NCBI GenBank assembly: GCA_000153745.1
Contig: DS022282.1
Location: 1,262,066 to 1,326,065 of the forward strand
Source of the DNA: Rhodobacterales bacterium HTCC2255
Lineage (GTDB): Bacteria > Pseudomonadota > Alphaproteobacteria > Rhodobacterales > Rhodobacteraceae
Length of the DNA: 64,000 nucleotides
Reading direction: 5' to 3'
Positions 36,057 through 44,810 of this stretch are shown piece after piece; position 1 is the first letter of the stretch, and each line of letters starts with the position of its first letter. The translations under genes were made by a program, and so were the position numbers. The notes beneath the pieces are model-generated. The model was not told where the DNA came from. It saw only the letters and a list, made by a program, of their open reading frames with translations, and searched no databases.

Positions 36057-37004
36057 TTTATTTAAAAGACTATTTAATTTCTTTTCATCATTTAGAGACA
36101 ATCTTACCGGTAATGTAAGGACTTTTTGTTGCCATTCTTTTGGTAATCTAGCCGCATCTTTTTCTGTCGTAACCAACTGTGAATTTTTCAGAGAAGCTTC
36201 AGCCTCTAATCTTTTTAGAATTGATACAGGTATTTTTTGATGGTCTCCAAACTCTCTGGTCGCAACTATTTCTGCACCTAATGTTCTCAATGTTGAGAAA
36301 AACTTTTCTGGCCTACCTATGCCTGCAAATGCAAAAGATCGCAGGCCATTCCAATCCATTCCTGTTTCTAGAGGTTTTAGGTATCCATTAATACATGGCA
36401 CATTCCTTATAGAAGTAAGTGCCTTATCACCTATAGAAATGATTAAATCTGTCCGTGAAAGGCCACTAGTAACCGCTTCTCTTAGCGGACCTGCAGGGAA
36501 AACTCGAGAATTTCCAAAGCCTACTTTTTGGTCCATAACAGTAATTGTTAAATCATATAACAAGTCAGGGTTTTGCAAACCATCATCTAAAATAATGACA
36601 TCTGCACCATGACTAAGAGCCATTTTTGCACCATATATTCTATTTCTTGAAACACAGACTTCGCTAAAACCTGTTAGTAGGATTGGCTCATCACCCACGT
36701 CATCAGCTGTATGTTTTGATGTGACCATGATGGGGCCCTTATTTGACCCACCGTATCCACGGCTAACAACAATTGGTTTTTTACCCATCTCCAAAAGACG
36801 CATAACTAGGTCAATCACAACAGGTGTTTTTCCTGTTCCACCCATATTGATATTTCCAACACAAATTACAGGAATATAAATTTTTTGGTGAGCCCCTAAA
36901 TACAAGCGAAGTTTTGTTAGACCGCTATATATCCAAGAAAATGGAATCAATAATATAGACATGAGGCTATATCCTTTATTCCAAAATTTAGGCGCGTGAT
37001 TCAA
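36048..37004 (-). CDS. lpxK: Tetraacyldisaccharide 4'-kinase
   Basis: Phosphorylates the 4' position of the lipid A disaccharide precursor at the inner membrane. The P-loop VGNINMGGTGKTPVV, the following VVSRGYGG and VGDEPILL, and ADVIILDDGLQNPDL are diagnostic; the N-terminal segment (SILLIPFSWIYSGL) is the membrane anchor. The opening APKFW is conserved in the family, which supports the TTG start at 37004, with AAGGA eight bases before it; the next ATG would lose that motif. It overlaps the Kdo-transferase-like gene by 17 bases. Confidence 0.93.
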   Translation of the reverse strand: MNHAPKFWNKGYSLMSILLIPFSWIYSGLTKLRLYLGAHQKIYIPVICVGNINMGGTGKTPVVIDLVMRLLEMGKKPIVVSRGYGGSNKGPIMVTSKHTADDVGDEPILLTGFSEVCVSRNRIYGAKMALSHGADVIILDDGLQNPDLLYDLTITVMDQKVGFGNSRVFPAGPLREAVTSGLSRTDLIISIGDKALTSIRNVPCINGYLKPLETGMDWNGLRSFAFAGIGRPEKFFSTLRTLGAEIVATREFGDHQKIPVSILKRLEAEASLKNSQLVTTEKDAARLPKEWQQKVLTLPVRLSLNDEKKLNSLLNKLF

Positions 37005-38277
37005 AATCTTTTTCCTTCTCTAAATACCCATCTAATAATTCAATAATACGATCATTTACTTCAGCTCCAGCTGATGAAACCTCCCAGGCTGCATGTGCCA
37101 TTTCTGCTGCTCGATCAGGTGAGATTGTATCAACCAATGCATTAGATAACATTTCTGAATTATACACTAAACGGGCCCCACCTGCATCAAGTAAACGATC
37201 AAAGTCATTTTGATAATTTTGTGTATAAGGTCCATGAAGAATAGCCGACCCTAACGCAGCAGCTTCAAATGGATCAGCTCCCCCACTAGGGACGAGAGAC
37301 CCTCCCAAAAAACAAACAGATGCTAATCTAAACCACATGCCTAGATTATTTGAACCACTTACAATCAAAATATCTGTATTTATATCAGGAATAATATCTT
37401 TGTTATATAATTGAACTTTTAAACTTAATGCAGAGAGTTTAGTTTGTGCTGTTTTTGCTTGCACCTCATCATCCATATGAAGAATTAAAAGTAGGCCTTG
37501 TAAATTTCTAGAAACGCGCCTTTGAGTTTTTCCTAGTACTGCTATTTCGCCAGGAACTACATGAGCAGCTAGCCATAAAAAGCGATTATTCTGCATTGCA
37601 GAAAATTTAGTTCTCAATAACTCATCATAAGGTAAAGCATGTGCTCCAGTTTGCATTGCACCTAGAACTTCAAGTTTTGTACGCACCTCTTTTATGCGCC
37701 TCAAGTCTTGAGCTGACTCATCAGATTTTGCCAAGATACGATCAAAATATGAAAGGTAAACTTTTATAAATCTGCGAAAGCCCAAAAATGCTCCTGCTTT
37801 AAGAGGAGCTAAACTAGCATTCGCATAAATTGCAGGTATGCCTGATTTTGCAACCCTATGTAACAATATTGGTCTAATTGTATCAGACAGCCAAACCAAA
37901 GAATTAGGTTTCCAATGGTTTATAAATTGACGAACAAATTTTGGATGATCCAAAGGTAAGCATTGATGGATACCTGGAACATTGAAATCTTGATCTGTAT
38001 TGCTTTCTTCAGTTGTTAGTAAAAATTGGATATCTTTTTTATCTTCGAAATGAGAAAGTATTTCACTAAAGTTATCCACTAAGATTAAAGATTCTGCATG
38101 CAACCAAATAAGTGTTTTCTTTCCATTCTTTTGGTTCGAAAGACCCTGTAGCTGTCCTAATAAATCTTTAGTTATTTTAGATTTTTCATATGCTTTAGTG
38201 ATTTTAGATTTTTCATAAGGCTGCAACAAATATGCAAGTAAACGATTTACAATTATGCCAAATGAAACTCTTTGCAA
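36988..38277 (-). CDS. WaaA/KdtA-like glycosyltransferase (divergent Kdo-transferase paralogue)
   Basis: 429-residue GT-B protein of the Kdo-transferase family, between DUF4170 and lpxK. The C-terminal half has GGSLVPSGGADPFEAAALGSA, close to the family GGSLV-GG-NP-EPAA motif (quoted in part). Canonical catalytic positions are changed: where WaaA has H-A-x-S-V-G-E this has HAESLIL, and where it has E-T-E-L-W-P-N this has LSDTIRPIL. Such versions occur in Rhodobacterales next to lpxK, so it may have another glycosyl or structural role. An internal duplication sits near the N-terminus. The start is TTG 38277 with AGGA upstream; no ATG is available. Confidence 0.78.
   Translation of the reverse strand: MQRVSFGIIVNRLLAYLLQPYEKSKITKAYEKSKITKDLLGQLQGLSNQKNGKKTLIWLHAESLILVDNFSEILSHFEDKKDIQFLLTTEESNTDQDFNVPGIHQCLPLDHPKFVRQFINHWKPNSLVWLSDTIRPILLHRVAKSGIPAIYANASLAPLKAGAFLGFRRFIKVYLSYFDRILAKSDESAQDLRRIKEVRTKLEVLGAMQTGAHALPYDELLRTKFSAMQNNRFLWLAAHVVPGEIAVLGKTQRRVSRNLQGLLLILHMDDEVQAKTAQTKLSALSLKVQLYNKDIIPDINTDILIVSGSNNLGMWFRLASVCFLGGSLVPSGGADPFEAAALGSAILHGPYTQNYQNDFDRLLDAGGARLVYNSEMLSNALVDTISPDRAAEMAHAAWEVSSAGAEVNDRIIELLDGYLEKEKDFESRA
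38167..38217 (-). repeat. Tandem 27-base duplication inside the WaaA-like gene
   Basis: Two 24-base copies (38167-38190 and 38194-38217) differ at one base and are separated by TGC, giving a 27-base in-frame period. They encode YEKSKITKA twice near residue 21-38. The event looks recent because the copies are almost identical. Confidence 0.85.
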
Positions 38278-38281
38278 AAAA

Positions 38282-38524
38282 TCATCCTAGCTCTTCTGTA
38301 GGACTTGCAGCATGATCTTCATCTCTAAGGCGGTGAAGATGTGCAATAAAATATCTTACATGTGCATTATCTACAGTTTGGTGAGCCTTAGCTTTCCATG
38401 CACTATAGGCAGCTTGATAATTTGGGTAAATTCCAACAATATCAATCTCATCACTGTTCCTAAATTCTTTAGTTGTAGGGTTTTTGAGTTCGCCACCAAA
38501 TACCATATGCAATCTTTGTGTCAT
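38282..38524 (-). CDS. DUF4170 protein
   Basis: 80-residue hydrophilic protein found in alphaproteobacteria between the PmbA/phosphatase genes and the Kdo-transferase gene. It shows HMVFGGELKNPTTKEFRN and VGIYPNYQAAYSAWKAKAHQTVDNAH (in part), the conserved core, and HLHRLRDE near the end. Its function is not known; conserved position in the lipid A block suggests an envelope-related role. AAGGC precedes the ATG; the WaaA-like gene starts four bases after its stop. Confidence 0.85.
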   Translation of the reverse strand: MTQRLHMVFGGELKNPTTKEFRNSDEIDIVGIYPNYQAAYSAWKAKAHQTVDNAHVRYFIAHLHRLRDEDHAASPTEELG

Positions 38525-38572
38525 TATATTGCCTTTTATTTTTAAGTGATCTTCTAATAGGTTTATAGCACC

Positions 38573-39346
38573 CTAATTAATATATCCCAGAAGTTTATCA
38601 ACAAGTATTGAATTTCCTGCAATCATACCATTTATTTTTGGTACCTCAGAATTATATTGAGGATCTTTACCACCTTGTGTTTTAACCTCACATCCTGCTT
38701 CAGTGCATATTAAATGACCAGCTGCTACATCCCACTCCCAAGTTGGGCGAAGTGTCATCATCCCATCAAACCGACCTTCAGCAACCAAACACAATCTATA
38801 TGCCAATGAGGATCTAAAATGTCTTTCTATAGGAGGTGGTGTATTTTTCCATAGTTTAGGATTGTTTTGTGATTCAGAGGCTAAAATACGAGCGCCATTT
38901 ATGTTTGTATTTTTTCCAGCATGAATTTGCACTCCATTTAAGCGTGAACCCTCACCTTTTTTTGCATCATAAAGTAAGTCTTTTGCTGGTAAATAAACTA
39001 CGGCATCCTGTATTATTCCGTTACAAGCTACAGCAATAGAAGTGGCAAAATTTTCATGTCCATTTAAAAAGGATCTCGTGCCATCAATTGGATCAATTAT
39101 AAAAGTGTTTTTTACATTATTCCTATAAGTATTGTTTTCAGCTTCTTCTGATAAAAACCCATAATTTGACCTAGCATTAGATAGATATTCAAATAACATT
39201 TTATCAATTTCTAAGTCCGCTTCACTTACAGGGCCTTGTCCATCTCCCTTGTCCCAGTAAGTAGGATTTTTTTGATAAAACCGCATTGCAATTTTACCTG
39301 CCAAAATAGCTGCATTTCTTAATAAATCGAGATCATTTTCCAGCAA
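38573..39346 (-). CDS. Inositol-monophosphatase/CysQ-family phosphatase
   Basis: 257 residues with the metal-binding set LSEEAENN, FIDPIDGTRSFLNG and WEWDVAAGH, typical of the CysQ/IMPase group. CysQ hydrolyses 3'-phosphoadenosine 5'-phosphate; other members act on inositol phosphates. Its fixed place between pmbA and DUF4170 in related bacteria suggests a housekeeping role. The only upstream start is a TTG at 39346 overlapping the end of pmbA by 14 bases; the next Met is at about residue 21 and would remove part of the fold. Confidence 0.88.
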   Translation of the reverse strand: MLENDLDLLRNAAILAGKIAMRFYQKNPTYWDKGDGQGPVSEADLEIDKMLFEYLSNARSNYGFLSEEAENNTYRNNVKNTFIIDPIDGTRSFLNGHENFATSIAVACNGIIQDAVVYLPAKDLLYDAKKGEGSRLNGVQIHAGKNTNINGARILASESQNNPKLWKNTPPPIERHFRSSLAYRLCLVAEGRFDGMMTLRPTWEWDVAAGHLICTEAGCEVKTQGGKDPQYNSEVPKINGMIAGNSILVDKLLGYIN

Positions 39347-40679
39347 TTGTTAGCCCATCAATTAATAGGCTAGGAACAACTCGTGAAAGATTTTTTCTTG
39401 CATCATTTGCTGGTACTATATTTTTCAACATGTCTAATAAATTACCAGCAATTGTGCATTCATTTACTGGACCAATTATCTGACCATTTTCTACCCAAAA
39501 ACCTGAAGCTCCGCGAGAATAATCCCCAGTATTGGGATTTATTGTAGAACCAATCATAGAAGTAACAATTAATCCTGTTCCCATCTTTGCAATTAAATCT
39601 TCTTTCGTTTCCATACCTTCTGAAAGTTGCAAATTACCACTACTTGGTGATGGTGCAGATCCTACACCACGTGATGCATTAGCAGTGCTTTTCATCTCTA
39701 ATTGTCTTGCGGTACTAAGGTCTAACGTCCAACCCTCTAGAATTCCATTTTTTATTACATGGCGTGGCTTTGCTAATAATCCTTCAGCATCAAAAGGTTT
39801 AGAACCTGCCATAGATTTTCTAGATGGATCCTCAAAGAGCGATACGTTTGAGGGTAATATTTGCTCTCCAAGATAGTTCTTTAACCAGCTCGATCCTCTT
39901 ACAATAGATGCCCCATTTATTGCAGCAACTAAATGACCAATTAAACTTGATGAAATACGTTCATCAAATAAAACTGGAAAAAATCCAGTAGGTGGCCTTA
40001 CAGCCCCAGCGCGCGCAACAGCCCTTTCACCCGCCAAATAGCCTATCTCTTCGGGACTTGGGACAGAGGCATAATGACTATGGGATTCTCCACACCAATC
40101 ACGCTCCATACTTAATCCTTCACCTGATATAGCAACACAAGAAATAGAATGTGATGTACGCCTATATCCTCCTGAAAACCCATTACTTGTTGCTAAATGA
40201 ATTGTCATATCACTTAATGCAGATGACGCTCCTTGAGCTTTAGAAACACCTTTAATGGATAAAGCTGATGCCTCTGCTCTTACAGCCATCTCCTTAAGGT
40301 ATTCAGCAGATGGTTTAGGAGAGGAATCATATAACTCTAATTGATCCACATCCCAGTCAGTAGCAAATTCTTGAGGTGTAGCTAATCCACAATACGGGTC
40401 TCGAGGAGCTTCGTTTGCCATTGCAATACAGCGCTCTGCCATTTGTTCCATAGCACTTTTGCTTAAATCAGAAATCGATACCGATGCTTGACGATCGCCT
40501 TGGATAACACGAAGGCCAATATCAACACCTTCTGCGCTTTCAGCATGCTCTAATTCACCTTCATGAACGTCTATTGATACTGACGTTCCGTCTACTATCA
40601 AGACGTCTGCAGATTGTGCACCGGCAAGTTTTGCTATGTCTAATAATTGTTGAGCAGAATCTGATAAGCTATTTTTCAT
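39333..40679 (-). CDS. pmbA: TldE/PmbA-family metalloprotease subunit
   Basis: 448 residues of the TldD/TldE fold. It carries SADVLIVDGTSVSIDVHEGELE near the start (in part), GLRVIQGDRQASVS, the FDERISSSLIGHLVAAINGAS helix region and SRGVGSAPSPSSGNL, then SRGASGFWVENGQI. TldD/TldE process peptides such as microcin precursors and CcdA; the PmbA/TldE subunit lacks the zinc site. No tldD lies beside it here. An AGGG ribosome site precedes the ATG. It opens the minus-strand lipid A block. Confidence 0.92.
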   Translation of the reverse strand: MKNSLSDSAQQLLDIAKLAGAQSADVLIVDGTSVSIDVHEGELEHAESAEGVDIGLRVIQGDRQASVSISDLSKSAMEQMAERCIAMANEAPRDPYCGLATPQEFATDWDVDQLELYDSSPKPSAEYLKEMAVRAEASALSIKGVSKAQGASSALSDMTIHLATSNGFSGGYRRTSHSISCVAISGEGLSMERDWCGESHSHYASVPSPEEIGYLAGERAVARAGAVRPPTGFFPVLFDERISSSLIGHLVAAINGASIVRGSSWLKNYLGEQILPSNVSLFEDPSRKSMAGSKPFDAEGLLAKPRHVIKNGILEGWTLDLSTARQLEMKSTANASRGVGSAPSPSSGNLQLSEGMETKEDLIAKMGTGLIVTSMIGSTINPNTGDYSRGASGFWVENGQIIGPVNECTIAGNLLDMLKNIVPANDARKNLSRVVPSLLIDGLTIAGK

Positions 40680-40747
40680 ATTTATCCCTATTTTTTTATA
40701 ACTTTAAACCTATGGGCCAAATGAACAACCATGAAAGTAGCTAAAAT

Positions 40748-40760
40748 GATCAATTTGATC
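40748..40760. promoter_or_regulatory. Candidate operator, palindrome GATCAATTTGATC
   Basis: Perfect 6-1-6 inverted repeat in the 155-base divergent gap between pmbA and the amidinotransferase gene, about 75 bases before the latter. No regulator gene is adjacent, so the binding protein is unknown. Confidence 0.4.
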
Positions 40761-40834
40761 TATTATTATTCATAATTTAGTTGCAAAAATGTCTTAGATG
40801 GCGTTCTGTCAAAACGATAAATTTGGAGAGAAAA

Positions 40835-41956
40835 ATGTCTTGGTCACCCGAAAAAACAATTGTTAATAGCTGGAATGAGTGGGATCCATTAAAACATGTA
40901 ATAGTTGGCAGAGCTGACGATTGTCATATTCCTCCTGAAGAGCCTGCATTGGATGCAAAGGTACCAGAAGATAGCGACATGCGAGGGCAATGGGGGCGTC
41001 GCCCACAAGAAACAATTGATCGTGCAAATGAACTCCTGGATAACTTTGCTAATCAATTAAAAAATCGTGGAATTAAAGTTGACCGACCAACATCAATTGA
41101 TCATAGCGAGCCAGCGATAACACCTGATTTCAAAACAGAAAGTCAATTTGGATGTATGCCCCCTAGGGATGTTTTACTAACAGTTGGTTCTGAAATATTG
41201 GAAGCAACAATGTCATATAGGTGTCGTTGGTTTGAATATTTAAATTACCGACCCTTAATGCAAGAATACTTTAACGAAGATCCAAAATTTCGCCATGAAT
41301 CAGCGCCAAAACCGCGCTTGACTGATGCGGATTATCATCCTGATTATTTATCAGATAAAATTGGCAACGAGCAGCGCTTGAAATGGGCTGAAGAAAAATT
41401 TTTCGTAACAACTGAAGAAGAGCCACTTTTTGATGCAGCTGATGTTTTAAGATTTGGTAGAGATTTAGTTGTACAACATGGATTTACAACTAATGAAAAG
41501 GGCATTGAATGGCTCCGTCGTCATTTTCCTGAACATCGCGTTCATTCTGTTAATTTTCCAGGAGACCCTTATCCAATTCATATTGATGCAACTTTTACAC
41601 CATTGCGCCCAGGATTAATATTAAACAATCCACAGCGCCGGCTTCCTGAAGCGCAGCGTAGGATGTTTAATGATAATGGTTGGGACATCGTAGATTCGGC
41701 CCAACCAGCACATAATGCTCCACCACCTTTGTGTTATTCTTCTACTTGGCTATCAATGAATGTTTTAGTTTTAGATCCAAAAACTGTTTGTGTTGAAAAG
41801 TCAGAGGTTTATCAGGCAGAGCAAATGGATAAGCTTGGCATGGAAGTTGTAGAAGTAGAATTAAGAGATGCCTATGCATTTGGTGGCGGTCTCCATTGTT
41901 GTACTGCAGATGTATATCGTGAAGGAAGTTGCGAGGATTACTTCCCTAAAATGTGA
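40835..41956 (+). CDS. Glycine amidinotransferase (AGAT) homologue
   Basis: Amidinotransferase of 373 residues, strikingly like vertebrate L-arginine:glycine amidinotransferase, which makes guanidinoacetate and ornithine. The catalytic triad is in FDAADVLRFGRDL (Asp), PIHIDATF (His) and GGGLHCCTADV (Cys); WLSMNVLVLDPKTVCVE is also conserved. A Met next to the active-site His in the animal enzyme (PMHID) is Ile here, which may alter acceptor choice. GGAGAG precedes ATG 40835; the longer reading from an upstream TTG is rejected. There is no creatine-pathway partner nearby. It is possibly for osmolyte, guanidino-compound or nitrogen metabolism. Confidence 0.88.
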   Translation: MSWSPEKTIVNSWNEWDPLKHVIVGRADDCHIPPEEPALDAKVPEDSDMRGQWGRRPQETIDRANELLDNFANQLKNRGIKVDRPTSIDHSEPAITPDFKTESQFGCMPPRDVLLTVGSEILEATMSYRCRWFEYLNYRPLMQEYFNEDPKFRHESAPKPRLTDADYHPDYLSDKIGNEQRLKWAEEKFFVTTEEEPLFDAADVLRFGRDLVVQHGFTTNEKGIEWLRRHFPEHRVHSVNFPGDPYPIHIDATFTPLRPGLILNNPQRRLPEAQRRMFNDNGWDIVDSAQPAHNAPPPLCYSSTWLSMNVLVLDPKTVCVEKSEVYQAEQMDKLGMEVVEVELRDAYAFGGGLHCCTADVYREGSCEDYFPKM

Positions 41957-41984
41957 TTTATCTTGAAAGAATAAATATTATAAT

Positions 41985-42737
41985 ATGCTAGATTTCACAA
42001 ATAAGACTATCATAATTACAGGTGCTTCACGTGGTATTGGTGAAGCATCTGCCAACTATTTTTCAAACTTAAATGCAAATGTTGTTTTAGCTGCACGATC
42101 AAAAAGTAAAATTGCGGAGATAGCAGATAAACTTGGTAAAAATGCATTAGCCATTGAATGCAATGTAGCCGACCCAACCCAAGTAAATAGTCTAATGGTG
42201 AAATCATCAAAAGTTTTTGGAACAATAGATGTATTGATAAATAATGCAGGTATCATTGACCCAATACAACGTATTGAACACTCTGACCCAGTAGCATGGG
42301 GGCAATTGATCGATACAAATTTAAAAGGCCTCTATTATGGCATTAGATATGCTTTGCCATTTATGAAGTCTAATAATGGTGGCACCATATTAAATGTAGG
42401 TTCAGGAGCTGCAAAAACCCCCTTAGAAGGTTGGTCTCATTATTGTTCTTCAAAGGCTGCCGTTCATCATTTAACTTCTTGTCTTCACAAGGAAGAAGTT
42501 GAAAATGGCATAAGGGCTTTAACATTATCACCTGGCACAGTTGCCACTGATATGCAAAAAATTATAGCTAAATCAGGCATAAATAGTGTGAGTGAACTTT
42601 CCTGGGAAGAACATATCGATGCGCATTGGCCAGCAATGGCATTAGCTTGGATGACTACTTCTGAGTCAGACGGTTGGTTGGGTCAAACCGTTTCATTACG
42701 TGATAAAAAAATCAGAGAATTAATAGGCCTAAAATAA
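41985..42737 (+). CDS. Short-chain dehydrogenase/reductase
   Basis: Classical SDR of 250 residues with GASRGIGEA (cofactor loop), NNAGIIDP, and the YCSSK catalytic Tyr-Lys, preceded by LNVGSGAAKTPLEGW. An Asp/Arg pattern after the second strand (LAARSKSK) suggests NADP. It starts 28 bases after the amidinotransferase gene and precedes frmA by about 100 bases. The substrate is unknown; co-transcription with the amidinotransferase is plausible. Confidence 0.87.
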   Translation: MLDFTNKTIIITGASRGIGEASANYFSNLNANVVLAARSKSKIAEIADKLGKNALAIECNVADPTQVNSLMVKSSKVFGTIDVLINNAGIIDPIQRIEHSDPVAWGQLIDTNLKGLYYGIRYALPFMKSNNGGTILNVGSGAAKTPLEGWSHYCSSKAAVHHLTSCLHKEEVENGIRALTLSPGTVATDMQKIIAKSGINSVSELSWEEHIDAHWPAMALAWMTTSESDGWLGQTVSLRDKKIRELIGLK

Positions 42738-42836
42738 TAGTATTTGTTAATTTGTTTTTTATTGATAGGCTATTATAGCATATATATTTGCCAATCTGTT
42801 TATCTAAATAAATATTTTAAAACTAAGGAGATTACC

Positions 42837-43949
42837 ATGATTACACGCGCAGCAGTTGCATTAGCAGCAGGGCAGCCTCTTAAAGTTATGGATGTAAATT
42901 TAGAAGGCCCAAAATCTGGTGAGGTTTTAATTGAAATTAAAGCAACAGGTATTTGCCATACAGATGAATTTACCCGCTCAGGGGATGATCCAGAAGGTGC
43001 ATTTCCAGCTATTTTAGGCCACGAGGGTGCTGGAGTTGTAATTGAAATTGGTGAGGGTGTTACAAGCCTTGAAGTAGGTGATCATGTTATACCATTATAT
43101 ACTCCTGAATGCCGTGAATGCGAATATTGCTTGAATCCAAAAACAAATTTATGTCAAAAAATTCGAAGCACCCAAGGTGCTGGTGTAATGCCTGATGGAA
43201 CATCACGGTTTTCCATGATGGATGGCACACCAATTCTCCATTATATGGGTTGCTCTACTTTTTCTAACCATACAGTGATGCCTGAAATTGCATTGGCTAA
43301 AGTTCGAAAAGATGCACCATTTGACAAGATTTGTTATATTGGGTGTGGCGTAACAACTGGCATTGGTGCAGTTATAAACACAGCCAAAGTCGAAATTGGA
43401 TCAACTGCAATTGTATTTGGATTAGGTGGAATTGGCCTCAATGTTGTTCAAGGTTTACGTTTAGCTGGTGCAGATCAAATCGTTGGAGTTGATTTAAACA
43501 ATAGCAAAGAAGATTTGGCCAGAGAATTTGGAATGACTGACTTTGTAAATCCAAATGATGTAAAAGGTGATCTTGTTGCACACCTAGTTGAGCTTACTAA
43601 CGGTGGTGCTGATTATACATTTGATGCAACTGGAAATACTGGTGTCATGCGAACTGCTTTAGAGGCCGCTCATAAAGGTTGGGGTGAAAGTATAATTATC
43701 GGAGTAGCTGCTGCTGGAGCAGAAATCTCTACGCGGCCATTTCAGTTAGTTACTGGCCGTGTGTGGCGTGGCACCGCTTTTGGAGGTGCAAGCGGCAGAA
43801 CTGATGTTCCAAAAATTGTAGATTGGTATATGGATGGCAAGATAGAAATAGATTCTATGATTACGCACAAACTGAACTTAGAAGACATAAATAAAGGTTT
43901 TGATTTAATGCATGAAGGTAAATCAATTCGTGCTGTGGTTGAATTTTAA
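42837..43949 (+). CDS. frmA: S-(hydroxymethyl)glutathione dehydrogenase / class III alcohol dehydrogenase
   Basis: Zinc- and NAD-dependent enzyme that oxidises the formaldehyde-glutathione adduct to S-formylglutathione. ATG 42837 with AAGGAG gives 370 residues beginning MITRAAVALAAGQPL, as in the family. Catalytic zinc ligands are in GICHTDE and GHEGAG; the structural zinc cysteines are CRECEYCLNPKTNLC; the NAD loop is FGLGGIGL. S-formylglutathione hydrolase follows 24 bases later, completing the pathway. Formaldehyde arises from C1 compounds, including demethylation of TMAO, betaine or DMSP in marine bacteria. Confidence 0.95.
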   Translation: MITRAAVALAAGQPLKVMDVNLEGPKSGEVLIEIKATGICHTDEFTRSGDDPEGAFPAILGHEGAGVVIEIGEGVTSLEVGDHVIPLYTPECRECEYCLNPKTNLCQKIRSTQGAGVMPDGTSRFSMMDGTPILHYMGCSTFSNHTVMPEIALAKVRKDAPFDKICYIGCGVTTGIGAVINTAKVEIGSTAIVFGLGGIGLNVVQGLRLAGADQIVGVDLNNSKEDLAREFGMTDFVNPNDVKGDLVAHLVELTNGGADYTFDATGNTGVMRTALEAAHKGWGESIIIGVAAAGAEISTRPFQLVTGRVWRGTAFGGASGRTDVPKIVDWYMDGKIEIDSMITHKLNLEDINKGFDLMHEGKSIRAVVEF

Positions 43950-43973
43950 TTATCACAAAAGGTGAAGCTTTAC

Positions 43974-44810
43974 ATGGAAACTCTATCAGAAAATTTTTGT
44001 TTCGGAGGCACACAAGGTGTATTCAAGCATTATTCAGAATCATGCAAATGTGATATGACTTTTGCAGTATATCTCCCACCACAAGCGAAAATGAATAAAG
44101 TTCCGGTCTTATGGTATCTCTCAGGGCTTACTTGTACTCATGAAAATGCTATGGTTAAGGCTACTGCACAGGGTTGGGCAGCAGAAAATGGAATTGCCCT
44201 AATTTTTCCTGATACTTCACCTCGTGGAGAGAATGTACCAAATCATGATGATTATGATTTAGGGCAAGGTGCAGGTTTTTATGTAAATGCCACAACTGAT
44301 AAATGGTCTGAAAATTTTCAGATGTGGGACTACATAACCATTGCATTACCAAAGCTTATATTTGAAAATTTTCCCTTATTAAAAAATGCTCAAGGCATAA
44401 CGGGTCACTCAATGGGAGGTCATGGCGCATTAACAATGGCAATGACTTTGCCAGATCAATATCAATCAGTTTCTGCATTTGCACCTATTGGAAATCCAAC
44501 AAAATCTGAATGGGGTCAAAAACAATTCAAGGAATACCTTGGTGAAGATACTACTACTTGGGAAAAACATGACGCTACAATTTTAATGCAAAAGGTAGGC
44601 TTTCATTCAAATGTTCTTATTGACCAAGGCAGTGAAGATAATTTTTTAGATTTGTTACAACCAGAATCACTAAAGAATGCAATGGACACACGAGAACAAG
44701 AAGGACAATTTAGAATTTCAAATGGTTATGATCATAGTTACTTTTTTGTAATGAGCTTTATGAGAGAACACATTGAACATCATGCAACCATTTTAAATGT
44801 TATAGATTAA
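43974..44810 (+). CDS. fghA: S-formylglutathione hydrolase
   Basis: Serine hydrolase (esterase D family) that releases formate and glutathione. From ATG 43974 it starts METLSENFCFGGTQGVF, the usual opening; the GTG at 43962 is an in-frame alternative. WYLSGLTCTHEN, the nucleophile elbow GHSMGGHGAL, GSEDNFLD (Asp) and YDHSYFF (His) complete the triad. The 278-residue length is typical. It lies directly downstream of frmA and touches the YaiI/YqxD gene. Confidence 0.95.
   Translation: METLSENFCFGGTQGVFKHYSESCKCDMTFAVYLPPQAKMNKVPVLWYLSGLTCTHENAMVKATAQGWAAENGIALIFPDTSPRGENVPNHDDYDLGQGAGFYVNATTDKWSENFQMWDYITIALPKLIFENFPLLKNAQGITGHSMGGHGALTMAMTLPDQYQSVSAFAPIGNPTKSEWGQKQFKEYLGEDTTTWEKHDATILMQKVGFHSNVLIDQGSEDNFLDLLQPESLKNAMDTREQEGQFRISNGYDHSYFFVMSFMREHIEHHATILNVID

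Noticed and set aside
42744-42836. Extended N-terminus for FrmA with a hydrophobic segment
   Set aside because: ATG 42837 is preceded by AAGGAG and starts the conserved MITRAAVAL; the extension is the untranslated leader.
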